This document shows, in pieces, positions 40,132 through 49,598 of a DNA stretch of 64,000 nt. A program made the translations under genes and the position numbers. The notes under the pieces are model-generated. The model saw only the letters and a program-made list of their open reading frames with translations. It was not told the origin of the DNA and made no database searches. The first letter of the stretch is position 1, and each line of letters starts with the position of its first letter. This DNA is from JBMDXB01 sp048594975 (GTDB taxonomy: Bacteria > Acidobacteriota > Vicinamibacteria > Vicinamibacterales > 2-12-FULL-66-21). Location: the NCBI GenBank assembly GCA_048594975.1, contig JBMDXQ010000095.1, positions 1 through 64,000 of the forward strand, given 5' to 3'.

Positions 40132-42537
40132 TCAAAACCGTACCTTCACCCCGACCTGCACGAGCCGCGGCATCCCGGGGAGGATACCGCGCGACCGGTC
40201 CACGACGACCAGTCGATCGAACAGGTTCTTGACTGCCAGGAATACGGTCGCCGAGCGCGTGACGGGGTAGTTCGCCGCCGCGTTCCACAGCGTGTAGGCG
40301 GGCAACAGCCCGCGCTGGCCGTCGGGCGACGGCACGATCGTGTTCAGGTCGTCGCCGAACTGATCGCCGACCACCACTGCCTCCGCGTTCACGTCGAGCC
40401 CGGTCGCATGCGTGTAGCCGACGCCGGCGGTGAGCGTGTGCTCCGGGGCATACGGCAGGCGGTTCCCCGTGACCGACGTCGCGCCGAAGCCGCTGACGCT
40501 GCTGAACCGCGGCCCCTCGAACCGCGCAATCGGCAGCCAGGTATATGCCGCCCGCGCGTAGACGTTGTGCGCCGACGCGGCGAGCGGCGCGGTCTCGAGC
40601 CGCACCGTGGTCTCGACGCCCTGGTGCAGCGTGGCGCCGGCGTTGGTCAGCGCCGCCCCGACCCCGCCCGCGAGCGTCGCCGGGATGACCTGGTTCTCGT
40701 AGTCCATCCTGAAGAACGCCGCGTCGAGCAGCAGCGCCCCGCCTAGCCGGCCGCGGACGCCCGCCTCGTAGTTCCAGCTGCGCTCCGGGTCGAGGTCGAC
40801 GACGCCCCCGGTCGTGTTGTTGATCAGGTCTTCGGTACGGGGCGGCGTGAAGCCGCGGTGCACGCCCGCAAAGAGGGTCATGAACGCGCCCGGGCTGAAC
40901 GCCGTGCCGATGCCGGGGATGATCTCGGTGATCTCGGTCCGTCCCGCCGCTCCTACCAGACGGTTGGTACGCGCGTACCTCACCCGTTCGACACGCACGC
41001 CGGGCGTGACGCTCCACGCGCCCACGATGAACCGGTTCTGCACGAACCCAGAGTACGCCTCGTTCTGCCGCTCGTTGTTCTCGACGAGCAGGCCGCTGCG
41101 CGCCGCGGGCGTCTCTCCGTTCTCCTGCCTCCGCTCCTGGTCCTCGAAATGCGCCCGGAGCCCGACTTCCGTTTCGGTCTCGAGGCGGCCGAACGTATTG
41201 GCGGCGCGCAGGCGCGGCTCGACGCCCCACACCACGTAGCGGCGCAGCCGGCCCTCGTTTCCGCACTCGGTGTCGAGGTTCGCCATGCCCCCGCACCGGG
41301 GATCCGCGGCGTCGTTGGGCCGCTGCGACGAGTTGCTCGACTGCCGCCACCAGTGCCGGCGGAAGCTGGAGAAGTACAGGTTGGTTGTCGCGACGACGTT
41401 CTCGCGCACGGTAAAGGCGTGCGTAGCGGACGCGCCGTAGCGATCGGCGTAGAAGTAATCGTTCGCGAACGGGTTCTGCCGCGGGTTCGCGCGGAACTCG
41501 TCCTCGCGCAGGCCCGAGTAGGTGACGTTCGAATCCTCGCTGTAGTAACTGCCGCGCAGCGTGAGCACCTGCCGGCCGGTCAGCCGCGTGACCGCCTTGG
41601 CGTTCAGGTCGTTGAGCTCGGTCGAGATGTGCTCCCGCGCGCCGTCGCCCCGCTTGTGCGTGAAATCGACGAGCAGGCCGGTCGCGCCGACCGTCGTCCC
41701 CCAATCGCCCTGTGCGTTCAGCGCGCCGCGGGTGCCCGCGGAAGTGATGAAGCTGCCGCGCGGAGTGCCTGGCGGCGCCGGCGTGACGTAGTTGATGACG
41801 CCGCCAACGGTCATCGGGCCGTACGCGATCTGCCCCGACCCCTTCAAGAGCTCGACGCGCTCGAACCGCTCGATTGGCGGGTGGTAGTAAGACGCGTTGT
41901 CGCCGTAGGGCGCGTAGGTCAGCGGGATGCCGTCCTCGAGCAGCAGCACGCGCGACGACCGCGTCGGGTTGAGGCCGCGCACCCCGATGTTCGGGCGCAG
42001 CGAGAAGCCTTCTTCCTCTCGCACGTGAACCCCCGACACCTTCCGCAGTGCTTCGCCCGTCGTCGCAACCCGGGTGCTCTCGAGCAGCCGCAGATCGAGG
42101 ATCTCGACGCTCCCCGGAATCCGCCGCGCCGCCTGATCGCCGGACACAATCCGTTCAGGAACGACCCGCACGGACTCGGTCAGCGCCCCGAGCTCCAGCC
42201 GCACGTCGAGGCGGACTTCGGCTCCCGCGGTGACGGAGGCTTCGACGACGGCGGGAGAGAACCCCGGGCCATCGACCGTCAGCTGCGTCCTGCCGGGTAT
42301 GACTGCGGGGAACGTGAAGCGGCCGGCGGCATCGGTGGTCGCCGACGACACGTCACCGCGGGGCGAGCGAAGCACCACGACCGCGTCGGGCACGACGGCG
42401 CCGCTCGGGTCGAGCACGCGGCCGGAAACCGCGCCCGTGGACGGGGCTGACTGCGCGAACGCAACGGCGGGAGCGGTGAGGCACACGAGGAACAGGGTCA
42501 CGGGTATGAGCGCGGAACGCACGCGCGACTGCTGCAT
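40132..42537 (-). CDS. FecA-like TonB-dependent outer-membrane receptor
   Basis: The 801-residue protein starts at ATG 42537, shortly after GGGAGG. A signal peptide (VRSALIPVTLFLVCLTAPAVAFAQ) is followed by a carboxypeptidase-regulatory-like domain (about 30-110; GRVLDPSGAVVPDAVVVL), a TonB plug (SVEILDLRLLESTRV to GSGQIAYGPMTVGGVINYVT) and a 22-strand barrel ending GVKVRF with a terminal Phe. The plug words GVRGLNPTRSSRVLLLEDG and YYHPPIERFERVELLKG match ferric-citrate/FecA-type receptors. It probably imports a ferric siderophore or citrate. The promoter upstream has a palindromic operator, consistent with iron or Fe-S control. No TonB or ABC importer is nearby. Confidence 0.92.
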   Translation of the reverse strand: MQQSRVRSALIPVTLFLVCLTAPAVAFAQSAPSTGAVSGRVLDPSGAVVPDAVVVLRSPRGDVSSATTDAAGRFTFPAVIPGRTQLTVDGPGFSPAVVEASVTAGAEVRLDVRLELGALTESVRVVPERIVSGDQAARRIPGSVEILDLRLLESTRVATTGEALRKVSGVHVREEEGFSLRPNIGVRGLNPTRSSRVLLLEDGIPLTYAPYGDNASYYHPPIERFERVELLKGSGQIAYGPMTVGGVINYVTPAPPGTPRGSFITSAGTRGALNAQGDWGTTVGATGLLVDFTHKRGDGAREHISTELNDLNAKAVTRLTGRQVLTLRGSYYSEDSNVTYSGLREDEFRANPRQNPFANDYFYADRYGASATHAFTVRENVVATTNLYFSSFRRHWWRQSSNSSQRPNDAADPRCGGMANLDTECGNEGRLRRYVVWGVEPRLRAANTFGRLETETEVGLRAHFEDQERRQENGETPAARSGLLVENNERQNEAYSGFVQNRFIVGAWSVTPGVRVERVRYARTNRLVGAAGRTEITEIIPGIGTAFSPGAFMTLFAGVHRGFTPPRTEDLINNTTGGVVDLDPERSWNYEAGVRGRLGGALLLDAAFFRMDYENQVIPATLAGGVGAALTNAGATLHQGVETTVRLETAPLAASAHNVYARAAYTWLPIARFEGPRFSSVSGFGATSVTGNRLPYAPEHTLTAGVGYTHATGLDVNAEAVVVGDQFGDDLNTIVPSPDGQRGLLPAYTLWNAAANYPVTRSATVFLAVKNLFDRLVVVDRSRGILPGMPRLVQVGVKVRF

Positions 42538-42614
42538 GAGAACCTCCCGACCGCGAGCCGCCGGCCCGCAGCCGTGGGCTGATCTTGCGAATAGTCTCAA
42601 TTTATAGGGAGCAG

Positions 42615-42642
42615 GTTATATCCGACCGATTTGGTCGGTCAA
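42615..42642 (-). promoter_or_regulatory. Promoter with embedded palindromic operator for the TonB receptor
   Basis: On the minus strand TTGACC (42642-42637) and TATAAC (42620-42615) are 16 bases apart. The spacer holds the palindrome CCGACC-AAATC-GGTCGG (plus-strand 42622-42638), a 6-5-6 inverted repeat. A regulator bound there would block RNA polymerase. The shape resembles Rrf2/IscR-type or other dimeric repressor sites, but the regulator is not encoded nearby. Its distance to the start codon is about 78 bases. Confidence 0.6.
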
Positions 42643-42767
42643 GGTCTAATTCATACGCACGAGCCTGGCGCTTGGGAATCGGCCCGTGGGCGGTGACTCG
42701 TGCGGCGATTGGTCGTCAGCCGTTCTGGGAGTTGCCGATTCGGTAGCCGGTCGGCCGGCCGCCATGC

Positions 42768-43937
42768 TCACCTTGTGCTGGCCGCCAGTCTTCGCATGGC
42801 GAGCGACCCCAGGACGGGTCCGGGAACCAGCAGGAGGAAAGCCCATTGCCAGCCGGCCGCGGCGGCCGCTGCCGGCAGGAGCCGGAGGCTTGCCATGGTG
42901 AGCAGGAACCCGAGGCAGGTCTGGAGGGTCAGGGCGGTGCCGACGTGCGTGCGTGGGCTGAACTCCGAAACCAGCGCGGAGAACTGCGCCGAGTCCGCCA
43001 CCACGGAGAAGCCCCAGACGACCGCCAGCGCGAGCAGGATCGGCGCCGGCATTCCGAAGGCGACGGCGGAGGCCGCGGAGCAGGCGGCGCTCACGACCAT
43101 CGCGCCGCCAGCCACGCGTGCCTTGCCGAAGGCGTCGGCCCAGCGGCCCGCCATGACGCAGCCGATCGCGCCGCTGGCGATCGCGGTGAAGGCCACGAGG
43201 GACGCGAACCGAGCGTCCGCCGCGCCGCGCGCCGCGATCGACGCCGCCGCGAACGCCGGTATCCACGCCCACATCGCGTACAGCTCCCACATGTGCCCGA
43301 GGTAGCCGAGCGTCGCCAGGCGCACGCCGCGGTTGCGCGCGACGTGCCGGATCGCGTGCGGATCGAACGGCGCCGCCGCCGACACGTGCGGGCCGTCGCG
43401 CACGGCGGCGATCACGATCAGGCCACCGGCGACGGCGAGCACCGACGAGACGCGCACGAGCGTCCGCCACGCCACGTCGGCCGCCGCCCAGGCGAGCAGG
43501 TGAGGAAATGCGGATCCGATGGTCAGCGCGCCGACGACGATGCCGAGCGCGGTGCCGCGGCGCTCGAGGAACCAGCCGGCGGCGATCTTCAGGCCGGGTG
43601 GGTAGACGGCCGCGAGGGAGGCGCCGGTAGCGAACCGCAGCGCCACGACCGCCTCGGGGCTGCCGGCGAACGTGATCGCGGCATTGGCGGCTGCGCCGGC
43701 GGCGCACCCGAGCGCGAACAACCGCCGCGCGTTCAGCACATCGGCGAGGTTCAGCGCAGCGCTCGAGAAGGTCCCCGCGACGAATCCTGCCTGGACCGCC
43801 ATCGTCAGCCAGGCGGTGCCGGCGCCGCTCAGCGCGAACTCCGCGGCGATGGCGGGGGCGGCTGCCGTCGCCGAGAACCACAGCGTCAAGCCGAAAAACT
43901 CGCCGATCGCGACGAGCGCGAGCATCCGCGCGGGCAT
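42768..43937 (-). CDS. MFS transporter
   Basis: The protein has about 389 residues and twelve predicted membrane helices. Typical parts are ALVAIGEFFGLTLWFSATAA at the N-terminus, GLKIAAGWFLERRGTALGIV (the loop between helices 4 and 5) and GAIGCVMAGRWADAFGKARV, the MFS loop motif. It exports or imports an unknown small solute. I start at ATG 43937 (PARMLALVAIGEFF), because a TTG at 43976 would leave only two bases to the divergent gamma-glutamyltransferase start; the longer form cannot be excluded. Conserved charged residues suggest proton coupling. Confidence 0.82.
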   Translation of the reverse strand: MPARMLALVAIGEFFGLTLWFSATAAAPAIAAEFALSGAGTAWLTMAVQAGFVAGTFSSAALNLADVLNARRLFALGCAAGAAANAAITFAGSPEAVVALRFATGASLAAVYPPGLKIAAGWFLERRGTALGIVVGALTIGSAFPHLLAWAAADVAWRTLVRVSSVLAVAGGLIVIAAVRDGPHVSAAAPFDPHAIRHVARNRGVRLATLGYLGHMWELYAMWAWIPAFAAASIAARGAADARFASLVAFTAIASGAIGCVMAGRWADAFGKARVAGGAMVVSAACSAASAVAFGMPAPILLALAVVWGFSVVADSAQFSALVSEFSPRTHVGTALTLQTCLGFLLTMASLRLLPAAAAAAGWQWAFLLLVPGPVLGSLAMRRLAASTR

Positions 43938-43978
43938 TTGCCGTTTACGATCCGCGAAATAGTCGTTACGATTCAACT

Positions 43979-45835
43979 GTGTTCTCGCGCCACGGGCATC
44001 CGTTGCTGCTGAGTGCCGCCGCGGCTGCGACGCTCGCCTCCGGATTGTCCGCCGCGGCGCCGCAGTCGCCCCCCGCGTCGCCGCTGCGCGGCGAGTTCCG
44101 CGGCGCGCGCGGTGTCGTCGCGGCGGGAAGAACGTTCGTGGCCGACGCCGCCGCGCGCGTCATGGGTGCCGGTGGAAACGCCATCGACGGTGGCGTGGCC
44201 GCCGTGTTCGCGGCGGCGGTAGTCGAGATCTCGCACTTCGGGCTTGGCGGCGAGGCGCCAATCATCGTCTACGCGGCGCGCGACCGTCGGGTCGTCGTGA
44301 TCAACGGTCAGGGGCCGGCGCCGAGGGCGGCCACGCCGCAGATGTTTGCCGGGCGCGACGCGATCCCCGGCAACGGTCCGCTCGGCGCGACGATACCGGC
44401 GGTGGTCGACGCCGCGGCGCTCGCACTCGAGCGGTACGGCACGAAGTCGCTCGCCGAGGTGCTCGCGCCGGCCATCGAGCTGGCCGACGGCTTCCCGATG
44501 TACGAGTTCCTCCGCCGCTACCTCGAAAGCGAGCGCAAGGCGTCGGAGCCGTACGAGTGGTCCATGAAGACCTACTACCCGGGCGGCCGGGTGACGCCGA
44601 CCGGCGAGATGTTCCGCCAGCCGAACCTCGCGGCCACGCTCCGCGTGCTGGCCGCAGCGGAGCGCACGGCGCTGGACGCGGGCGCTGCGCGCGAGAACGC
44701 GATCCGGGCGGGGCGCGATGCCTTCTACGCCGGGCCGATCGCTGCGCGCATCACTGCCGCGGTCCGCGCTGCCGGCGGCGTCATGACCGACGAGGATCTC
44801 GCCGGCTATCGCGGCCGCGTGGAAGAGCCCGCGGCGATCACCTATCGCGGCTACGCGGTGCACAAGGCGGGCTTCTGGAATCAGGGCCCTGTGCTGCTGC
44901 AGACGCTGCGGCTGCTCGAGGGGTTCGACCTGCGGCAGATGGGGCGCGGGTCGCCCGACGCGATTCACACGATCGTGGAGGCGATCAAGCTGGCGTACGC
45001 CGACCGCGATCGATACTATGGCGATCCCGACTTCACGCGCGTCCCGGGCGCGGCGCTGCTCTCGGAGCCGTACGCGGCGGCGCGCCGCCGGCTAATCGAT
45101 CCCAGGAAGGCCAGCCTCGAGCAGAGGCCCGGCGAGCCGGAACGCGCTGCCGCGACGCTCGCCGATAACACGTCAGGCCACTCCCCCCGCGAACGGCCCG
45201 CCAGCAGCTGGGACTACGGATTGGAGTCACCGCGACACCGCGAGCCGGGCGACACCACCTCGATCCAGCTCGCCGATGCGGAGGGCAACCTCTTTTCGGC
45301 GACGCCCAGCTCCGGCTGGCTGCTCGGCGGCGCGTTCGTCGCCGGCGACACGGGCGTGCCGATGAGCAACCGCATGCAGGCGTTCCGCCTCGAACCGTCC
45401 AGCCCGAACGTGCTCGCCGGCGGCAAGCGTCCGCGGACGACACTGACGCCGACGGTCGTGCTGAAGGACAGCCGCCCGTTCCTGGCGATTGGGACGCCCG
45501 GCGGCGACAGCCAGGATCAGCAGATCCTGCTCGTGCTGCTGAACATCATCGACTTCGGCATGGACGTGCAGGCGGCAATCGAGGCACCGCGCGTGAACTC
45601 GCTCCACCCGCAGAGCTCGTTCGACGATCATCGCGCGCAGCCGGGCGTCCTCGAGGCCGAACTGTCGATCCCTGCGCGGGTACTGGACGACCTGCGCGCT
45701 CGCGGCCACGTGATCCGGCCGCGGCCGGCCTACGGGATTTCGACCGGCGTCGTGGCTGCTGGGCTCGATCCGGCAACGGGAAAGCTCCGCGGCGGCGCGG
45801 ATCCGCGGCGCGAACGTGCCCTCGTGATCTGGTGA
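43979..45835 (+). CDS. ggt: Gamma-glutamyltransferase family protein
   Basis: The 618-residue protein starts at GTG 43979 with a signal peptide (GHPLLLSAAAAATLASGLSAA). It follows the GGT plan: VMGAGGNAIDGGVAAVFAA, HFGLGGEAPIIVYAA, GAGGVMTDEDLAGY-like AAGGVMTDEDLAGYRGRVEE, FWNQGPVLLQTLRLLEG, and the processing site GDTTSIQLADAEGN. T426 at the start of TTSIQ would be the autoprocessing nucleophile. The small-subunit part has SSGWLLGGAFVAGDTGVPMSNR and RTTLTPTVVLKD. It would hydrolyse gamma-glutamyl bonds or act on another amide in the periplasm. It leads a run of peptidase genes; the next gene starts four bases after its stop. Confidence 0.9.
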   Translation: MFSRHGHPLLLSAAAAATLASGLSAAAPQSPPASPLRGEFRGARGVVAAGRTFVADAAARVMGAGGNAIDGGVAAVFAAAVVEISHFGLGGEAPIIVYAARDRRVVVINGQGPAPRAATPQMFAGRDAIPGNGPLGATIPAVVDAAALALERYGTKSLAEVLAPAIELADGFPMYEFLRRYLESERKASEPYEWSMKTYYPGGRVTPTGEMFRQPNLAATLRVLAAAERTALDAGAARENAIRAGRDAFYAGPIAARITAAVRAAGGVMTDEDLAGYRGRVEEPAAITYRGYAVHKAGFWNQGPVLLQTLRLLEGFDLRQMGRGSPDAIHTIVEAIKLAYADRDRYYGDPDFTRVPGAALLSEPYAAARRRLIDPRKASLEQRPGEPERAAATLADNTSGHSPRERPASSWDYGLESPRHREPGDTTSIQLADAEGNLFSATPSSGWLLGGAFVAGDTGVPMSNRMQAFRLEPSSPNVLAGGKRPRTTLTPTVVLKDSRPFLAIGTPGGDSQDQQILLVLLNIIDFGMDVQAAIEAPRVNSLHPQSSFDDHRAQPGVLEAELSIPARVLDDLRARGHVIRPRPAYGISTGVVAAGLDPATGKLRGGADPRRERALVIW

Positions 45836-45839
45836 GCGC

Positions 45840-47147
45840 TTGGACATCGCATTCACACACCACACCCTCGGCAACGGCCTCCACGTGCTCGTGCACGAGG
45901 ACCGCCGCATCCCGGTCGTCGCCGTCAACATCTGGTATCACGTCGGCTCGAAGAACGAGCAGCCGGGCGGGACGGGCTTCGCGCACCTGTTCGAGCATCT
46001 GATGTTCGAGGGCTCGGCGCACCACGACCGCGGCTACTTCCCGCCGTTGCAGCAGGCAGGCGCGTCGCTCAACGGCTCGACCAACGCCGATCGGACCAAC
46101 TACTGGGAGGTGGTCCCGACCGGCGCGCTGGAGCTCGCGCTGTGGATGGAGTCGGACCGCATGGGGTATCTGCTGCCGGCGCTGACCGAATCGAAGTTCC
46201 GCAACCAGCGCGAGGTGGTGCTGAACGAGCGTCGCCAGAACTACGAGAACCGGCCGTACGGGCTCGCGGGTATGGCCCTGGTCGGCGCGCTGTTCCCGCC
46301 GGACCATCCCTACCACTGGCTGACCATAGGGTCGCCTGACGATCTCCGGGCAGCCACCCTCGAGGATGTCCACACCTTCTTTGAAACGTACTACCGGCCG
46401 CGAAACGCCTCGCTCGCGTTTGCCGGCGACATCGACGCCGATCGGGCGCTCGCGCTGGCGGAGGAGTACTTCGGCGAGATTGCCGCTGGAGATCCACCGC
46501 CACTCGTGGCCGCCGCGGCGTTGCCGCCGACGGCACCGGTGCGTCTCGTCCTCGAGGACCGTGTCGAGCTGCCGCGGCTGTACCTGGCGTGGCGGTCGCC
46601 CGCGATGTTCGCCCCTGGCGACGCGACGCTCGACCTGGTGGCGGAGCTGCTGTCGGGCGGCAAGACGTCGCGCCTGTATCGCAGCCTGGTGTTCCGGGAT
46701 CGGATTGCGACGGAGGTGTCGGCGGCGCAGAACTCGCGCGAGATCGGCGGCTTCTTCCAGGTCATCGCCACCGCCGCGCCCGGGCGCTCGTTGGAGGAGA
46801 TCGAGCGGGCGATCGAACGAGAGCTGGCCGCGGTGGCCGACAGCGGCCCGACGCCGGCCGAGATCGAACGGGGACTCGCGCAGGCGGAATCGCACTTCGT
46901 CTTTCGTCTGCAGACCGTGGGCGGGTTCGGCGGCAAGTCCGATCAGCTGAACGCCTACAACGTGCTCCTCGGCGATCCGGCGTACTTCAACGAGGACCTC
47001 GCGCGCTATCGTCGCGTCACGGCCGACCAGATTCGCGGCGGGGTGGCGGCGTGGCTCGCGCCCGATGTGTGTGTGCGGCTGAGCGTGGTCCCGCGCGGCC
47101 GTGCCGATCACGCGCTGCCGGGTTCGCACCCGGTGCGGGTGTCCTGA
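45840..47147 (+). CDS. M16 family zinc peptidase, catalytic subunit
   Basis: The 435-residue protein starts at TTG 45840, a few bases after GGTGAG. It has the inverted zinc site HLFEH (H49, E52, H53) in GFAHLFEHLMFEGS, and E130 in VVLNERRQ lies 77 residues downstream, the correct third ligand. The R/Y substrate region of M16 is in the partner. There is no evident signal peptide, so it could be cytoplasmic or its N-terminus may be processed otherwise. The TGA shares its A with the ATG of the next gene (TGATG), so it forms a heterodimer pair with the non-catalytic subunit, as in many bacteria. Confidence 0.93.
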   Translation: MDIAFTHHTLGNGLHVLVHEDRRIPVVAVNIWYHVGSKNEQPGGTGFAHLFEHLMFEGSAHHDRGYFPPLQQAGASLNGSTNADRTNYWEVVPTGALELALWMESDRMGYLLPALTESKFRNQREVVLNERRQNYENRPYGLAGMALVGALFPPDHPYHWLTIGSPDDLRAATLEDVHTFFETYYRPRNASLAFAGDIDADRALALAEEYFGEIAAGDPPPLVAAAALPPTAPVRLVLEDRVELPRLYLAWRSPAMFAPGDATLDLVAELLSGGKTSRLYRSLVFRDRIATEVSAAQNSREIGGFFQVIATAAPGRSLEEIERAIERELAAVADSGPTPAEIERGLAQAESHFVFRLQTVGGFGGKSDQLNAYNVLLGDPAYFNEDLARYRRVTADQIRGGVAAWLAPDVCVRLSVVPRGRADHALPGSHPVRVS

Positions 47148-48508
47148 TGGCGGTCGATCGGTCGCGGCTGCCGCCGCCCGGCCCGGAGTCGCCGTTCGTC
47201 TTTCCCGAGATCCGCCGGCGCACCCTGGCCAACGGGCTGGGGGTCTGCACCATCGAGCACTACGCGGTGCCGATTGTCACGCTGCTCGTGCTGCTGCCGG
47301 TCGGATCGGCGGCCGATCCCGCCGGGTCGCCCGGGCTCGCCGCGGTCACGGCCGACCTGCTCGACGAGGGCGCCGGGGAACTGGATGCGCTCGCCCTGCA
47401 CGACGCGCTCGGGCGGACGGGTGCGCAGTTCGACACGGACATCGGCCCCGACGCCACCGTCCTCACGGTCAACGTGCTCGAGCGCCACGTCGAGCGCGGC
47501 GCCGCCCTGCTCGCCGCCATGTTGATCCGCCCGCGGCTCGAGCCGCCGGACTTCGAACGCGTGCGCGAGCTGCGGCTGAACCGCCTCATCCAGCTGCGCG
47601 AAATGCCGACCGTGCTCGCGGAACGCGCGTTCACCCGCCTGCTCTATCGCGACCACCCCTACGGGCACCTGTCGATCGGATCCGAGGAGTCGTTGCGCGC
47701 CATGGTGCCCGACGACGTCGCCGCCTTCCACGCCCGCTTCTACGTACCGTCGAACGCGACGGTGATTACCGCTGGCGCAGGGACGCACGACCAGCTGGCA
47801 GCGCTCGTGGAGCAGACGTTCGGCGCCTGGCCGGCGCGGGACGGCGGCACTGCGGCGGCGCTCGACGGCATGCCGGCGGTTCCGGCGGAGCGCCTGGCGC
47901 TGCTGGACCGTCCCGGTGCCGCGCAGTCGGAGCTGCGCATCGGCCACGTCGCCGAGGCGCGCAGCACGCCTGACTACCACGCGCTGGTCACGCTGAACCT
48001 GGTGCTCGGCGGACAGTTCGCGAGCCGCATCAACATGAAGCTGCGCGAGGAGAGGGGATACACGTACGGCGCGCGGACCGGCTTCGAGTTCCGCCGCGGC
48101 CGCGGCCCCTTCGCATTGCAGGCGAGCGTGCAGTCGGACGCGACCGCCGACGCCATCCAGCTGGCGTTCACCGAGATGCGTGACATCCGCGGGGACCGGC
48201 CCGTCACCCGGGCGGAGCTGGAGCTCGGACGTGCCGCGCTCACGCGCGGCTACCCGCGGAGCTTCGAGACCGCCGACCAGCTCTGCCGCGCCGCCGCGCA
48301 GCTGGCGCTCTATGCGCTGCCCGACGACTACTTCACCACGTTCGTGCCGCGTGTGCTCGCGCTCGACGAGGCCGACCTGACGCGCGCGGCGCGCGCCTGC
48401 ATCGATCCCGATCGGCTCGTCACGGTCATCGTGGGCGACCGCGACACCGTGGGTCCCACGCTCGGCCGGCTGGAGCTCGGCGAGGCGACGCCGCTCACGG
48501 CAGGGTGA
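47147..48508 (+). CDS. M16 family peptidase, non-catalytic subunit
   Basis: The 453-residue protein has the M16 fold but no HxxEH; the corresponding region reads AAVTADLLDEGAG. It contains RRRTLANGLGVCTIEHYAVP at the start and the substrate-binding R/Y segment in MKLREERGYTYGARTGFEF. It therefore acts as the partner of the catalytic subunit encoded directly upstream, supplying the R/Y pair. ATG 47147 overlaps the upstream stop by one base. No signal peptide is evident. The complex would degrade small peptides. Confidence 0.92.
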   Translation: MAVDRSRLPPPGPESPFVFPEIRRRTLANGLGVCTIEHYAVPIVTLLVLLPVGSAADPAGSPGLAAVTADLLDEGAGELDALALHDALGRTGAQFDTDIGPDATVLTVNVLERHVERGAALLAAMLIRPRLEPPDFERVRELRLNRLIQLREMPTVLAERAFTRLLYRDHPYGHLSIGSEESLRAMVPDDVAAFHARFYVPSNATVITAGAGTHDQLAALVEQTFGAWPARDGGTAAALDGMPAVPAERLALLDRPGAAQSELRIGHVAEARSTPDYHALVTLNLVLGGQFASRINMKLREERGYTYGARTGFEFRRGRGPFALQASVQSDATADAIQLAFTEMRDIRGDRPVTRAELELGRAALTRGYPRSFETADQLCRAAAQLALYALPDDYFTTFVPRVLALDEADLTRAARACIDPDRLVTVIVGDRDTVGPTLGRLELGEATPLTAG

Positions 48509-48510
48509 CC

Positions 48511-49530
48511 ATGAAAGCTGTCCGTTTCCACCGCCATGGCGATCCAGAAGTCCTCGTCTACGAAGACGCGCCCGACCCGCCGGCAGCCGCAGGGCGGGCC
48601 ATCGTCCGCGTGCACGCATGCGCGCTGAACCGCCTCGACCTCTGGGAGCGGCGCGGCATCGAGCGCGTGCCCATACCCCTGCCGCACATCTCCGGCAGCG
48701 ACGTCGCGGGCACACTGCAGCACGACGCCGGCGATCTTGCCGCCGGCACGCGAGTGCTGCTGCAGCCAGGCCTTTCGTGCGGCAGCTGCCCCGCCTGCAG
48801 CGAGGGACGCGATAACCTCTGCGCCCGCTACGACGTATTAGGGTTGTTGAGTGACGGCGGGTACGCGGAGCTGGTCAGCGTGCCCATAGCGAACCTGGTG
48901 CCGATCCCCGATCACGTCGGGTTCGTGGAGGCGGCCGCCTTCCCGCTCACGTTCCAGACCGCGTGGCACATGCTCGTGACGCTCGCGCGCGTGCGCGCCG
49001 GCGACATCGTGCTGGTGCTCGCCGGCGGGAGCGGGGTCGGCCAGGCGGCAATTCAGATTGCCGCCCTGCACGGCGCACGGGTATTCGCCACGGCGGCGGC
49101 GTCGAAACACGCGCGCACCCGTGCGCTGGGCGTCGAAGACGTCTTCGACCACTACGCGGTCGACTACGCCCAGCAGATCAGGGCGCTCACCGGCGGCAAC
49201 GGCGCGGACATCGTCATCGAGCACGTCGGCGCCGCTACGTGGGACCGCAGCGTGCGCGCGCTCGCGCGCGGTGGTCGCCTCGTGACCTGTGGCGCCACGA
49301 CGGGTGCCAGGGCCACCCTGGACCTGCGCCACCTGTTCGCCCGACAGCTCTCGCTCGTTGGGTCGTACATGGGCACGAAGCGCGAGCTGATCGCGGCGAG
49401 CCGCCCGTTCTTCGACGGGAAGCTGCGCCCGGTCGTGGACGAGGTCATGCCGCTGGCCGAGGCGGCGGCCGCGCACCGGCGGCTCGAGGCGGCGGATCAG
49501 TTCGGGAAAATCGTCCTGGAGATCGCGTAG
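48511..49530 (+). CDS. Zinc-containing MDR-family oxidoreductase (quinone reductase/alcohol dehydrogenase-like)
   Basis: The 339-residue protein has the medium-chain dehydrogenase layout: GroES-like N-terminus (ACALNRLDLWERRG, HISGSDVAGTL), four-Cys structural zinc lobe CGSCPACSEGRDNLC, and a Rossmann domain with LAGGSGVGQAAIQIA. It uses NADP or NADH to reduce or oxidise an unknown substrate. ATG 48511 is chosen; a GTG at 48505 would overlap the M16 stop. It lies two bases after the M16 gene and is probably cotranscribed. Confidence 0.9.
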   Translation: MKAVRFHRHGDPEVLVYEDAPDPPAAAGRAIVRVHACALNRLDLWERRGIERVPIPLPHISGSDVAGTLQHDAGDLAAGTRVLLQPGLSCGSCPACSEGRDNLCARYDVLGLLSDGGYAELVSVPIANLVPIPDHVGFVEAAAFPLTFQTAWHMLVTLARVRAGDIVLVLAGGSGVGQAAIQIAALHGARVFATAAASKHARTRALGVEDVFDHYAVDYAQQIRALTGGNGADIVIEHVGAATWDRSVRALARGGRLVTCGATTGARATLDLRHLFARQLSLVGSYMGTKRELIAASRPFFDGKLRPVVDEVMPLAEAAAAHRRLEAADQFGKIVLEIA

Positions 49531-49557
49531 GAACCTTTGCCGACCCGGCGCGTCCAA

Positions 49558-49586
49558 CTGACAGTTACCGGGCCAGGTTGTACACT
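49558..49586 (+). promoter_or_regulatory. Probable promoter of the 70-residue membrane protein gene
   Basis: CTGACA (49558-49563) and TACACT (49581-49586) are 17 bases apart, and the ATG follows at 49599. The spacing is canonical and indicates that the small gene is transcribed independently of the operon before it. Confidence 0.45.
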
Positions 49587-49598
49587 GGAGCCATCGTC

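Noticed and set aside
47147..48508. Second catalytic M16 peptidase
   Set aside because: The position of HxxEH is occupied by ADLLDEGAG, so zinc cannot be bound; it is the partner subunit.
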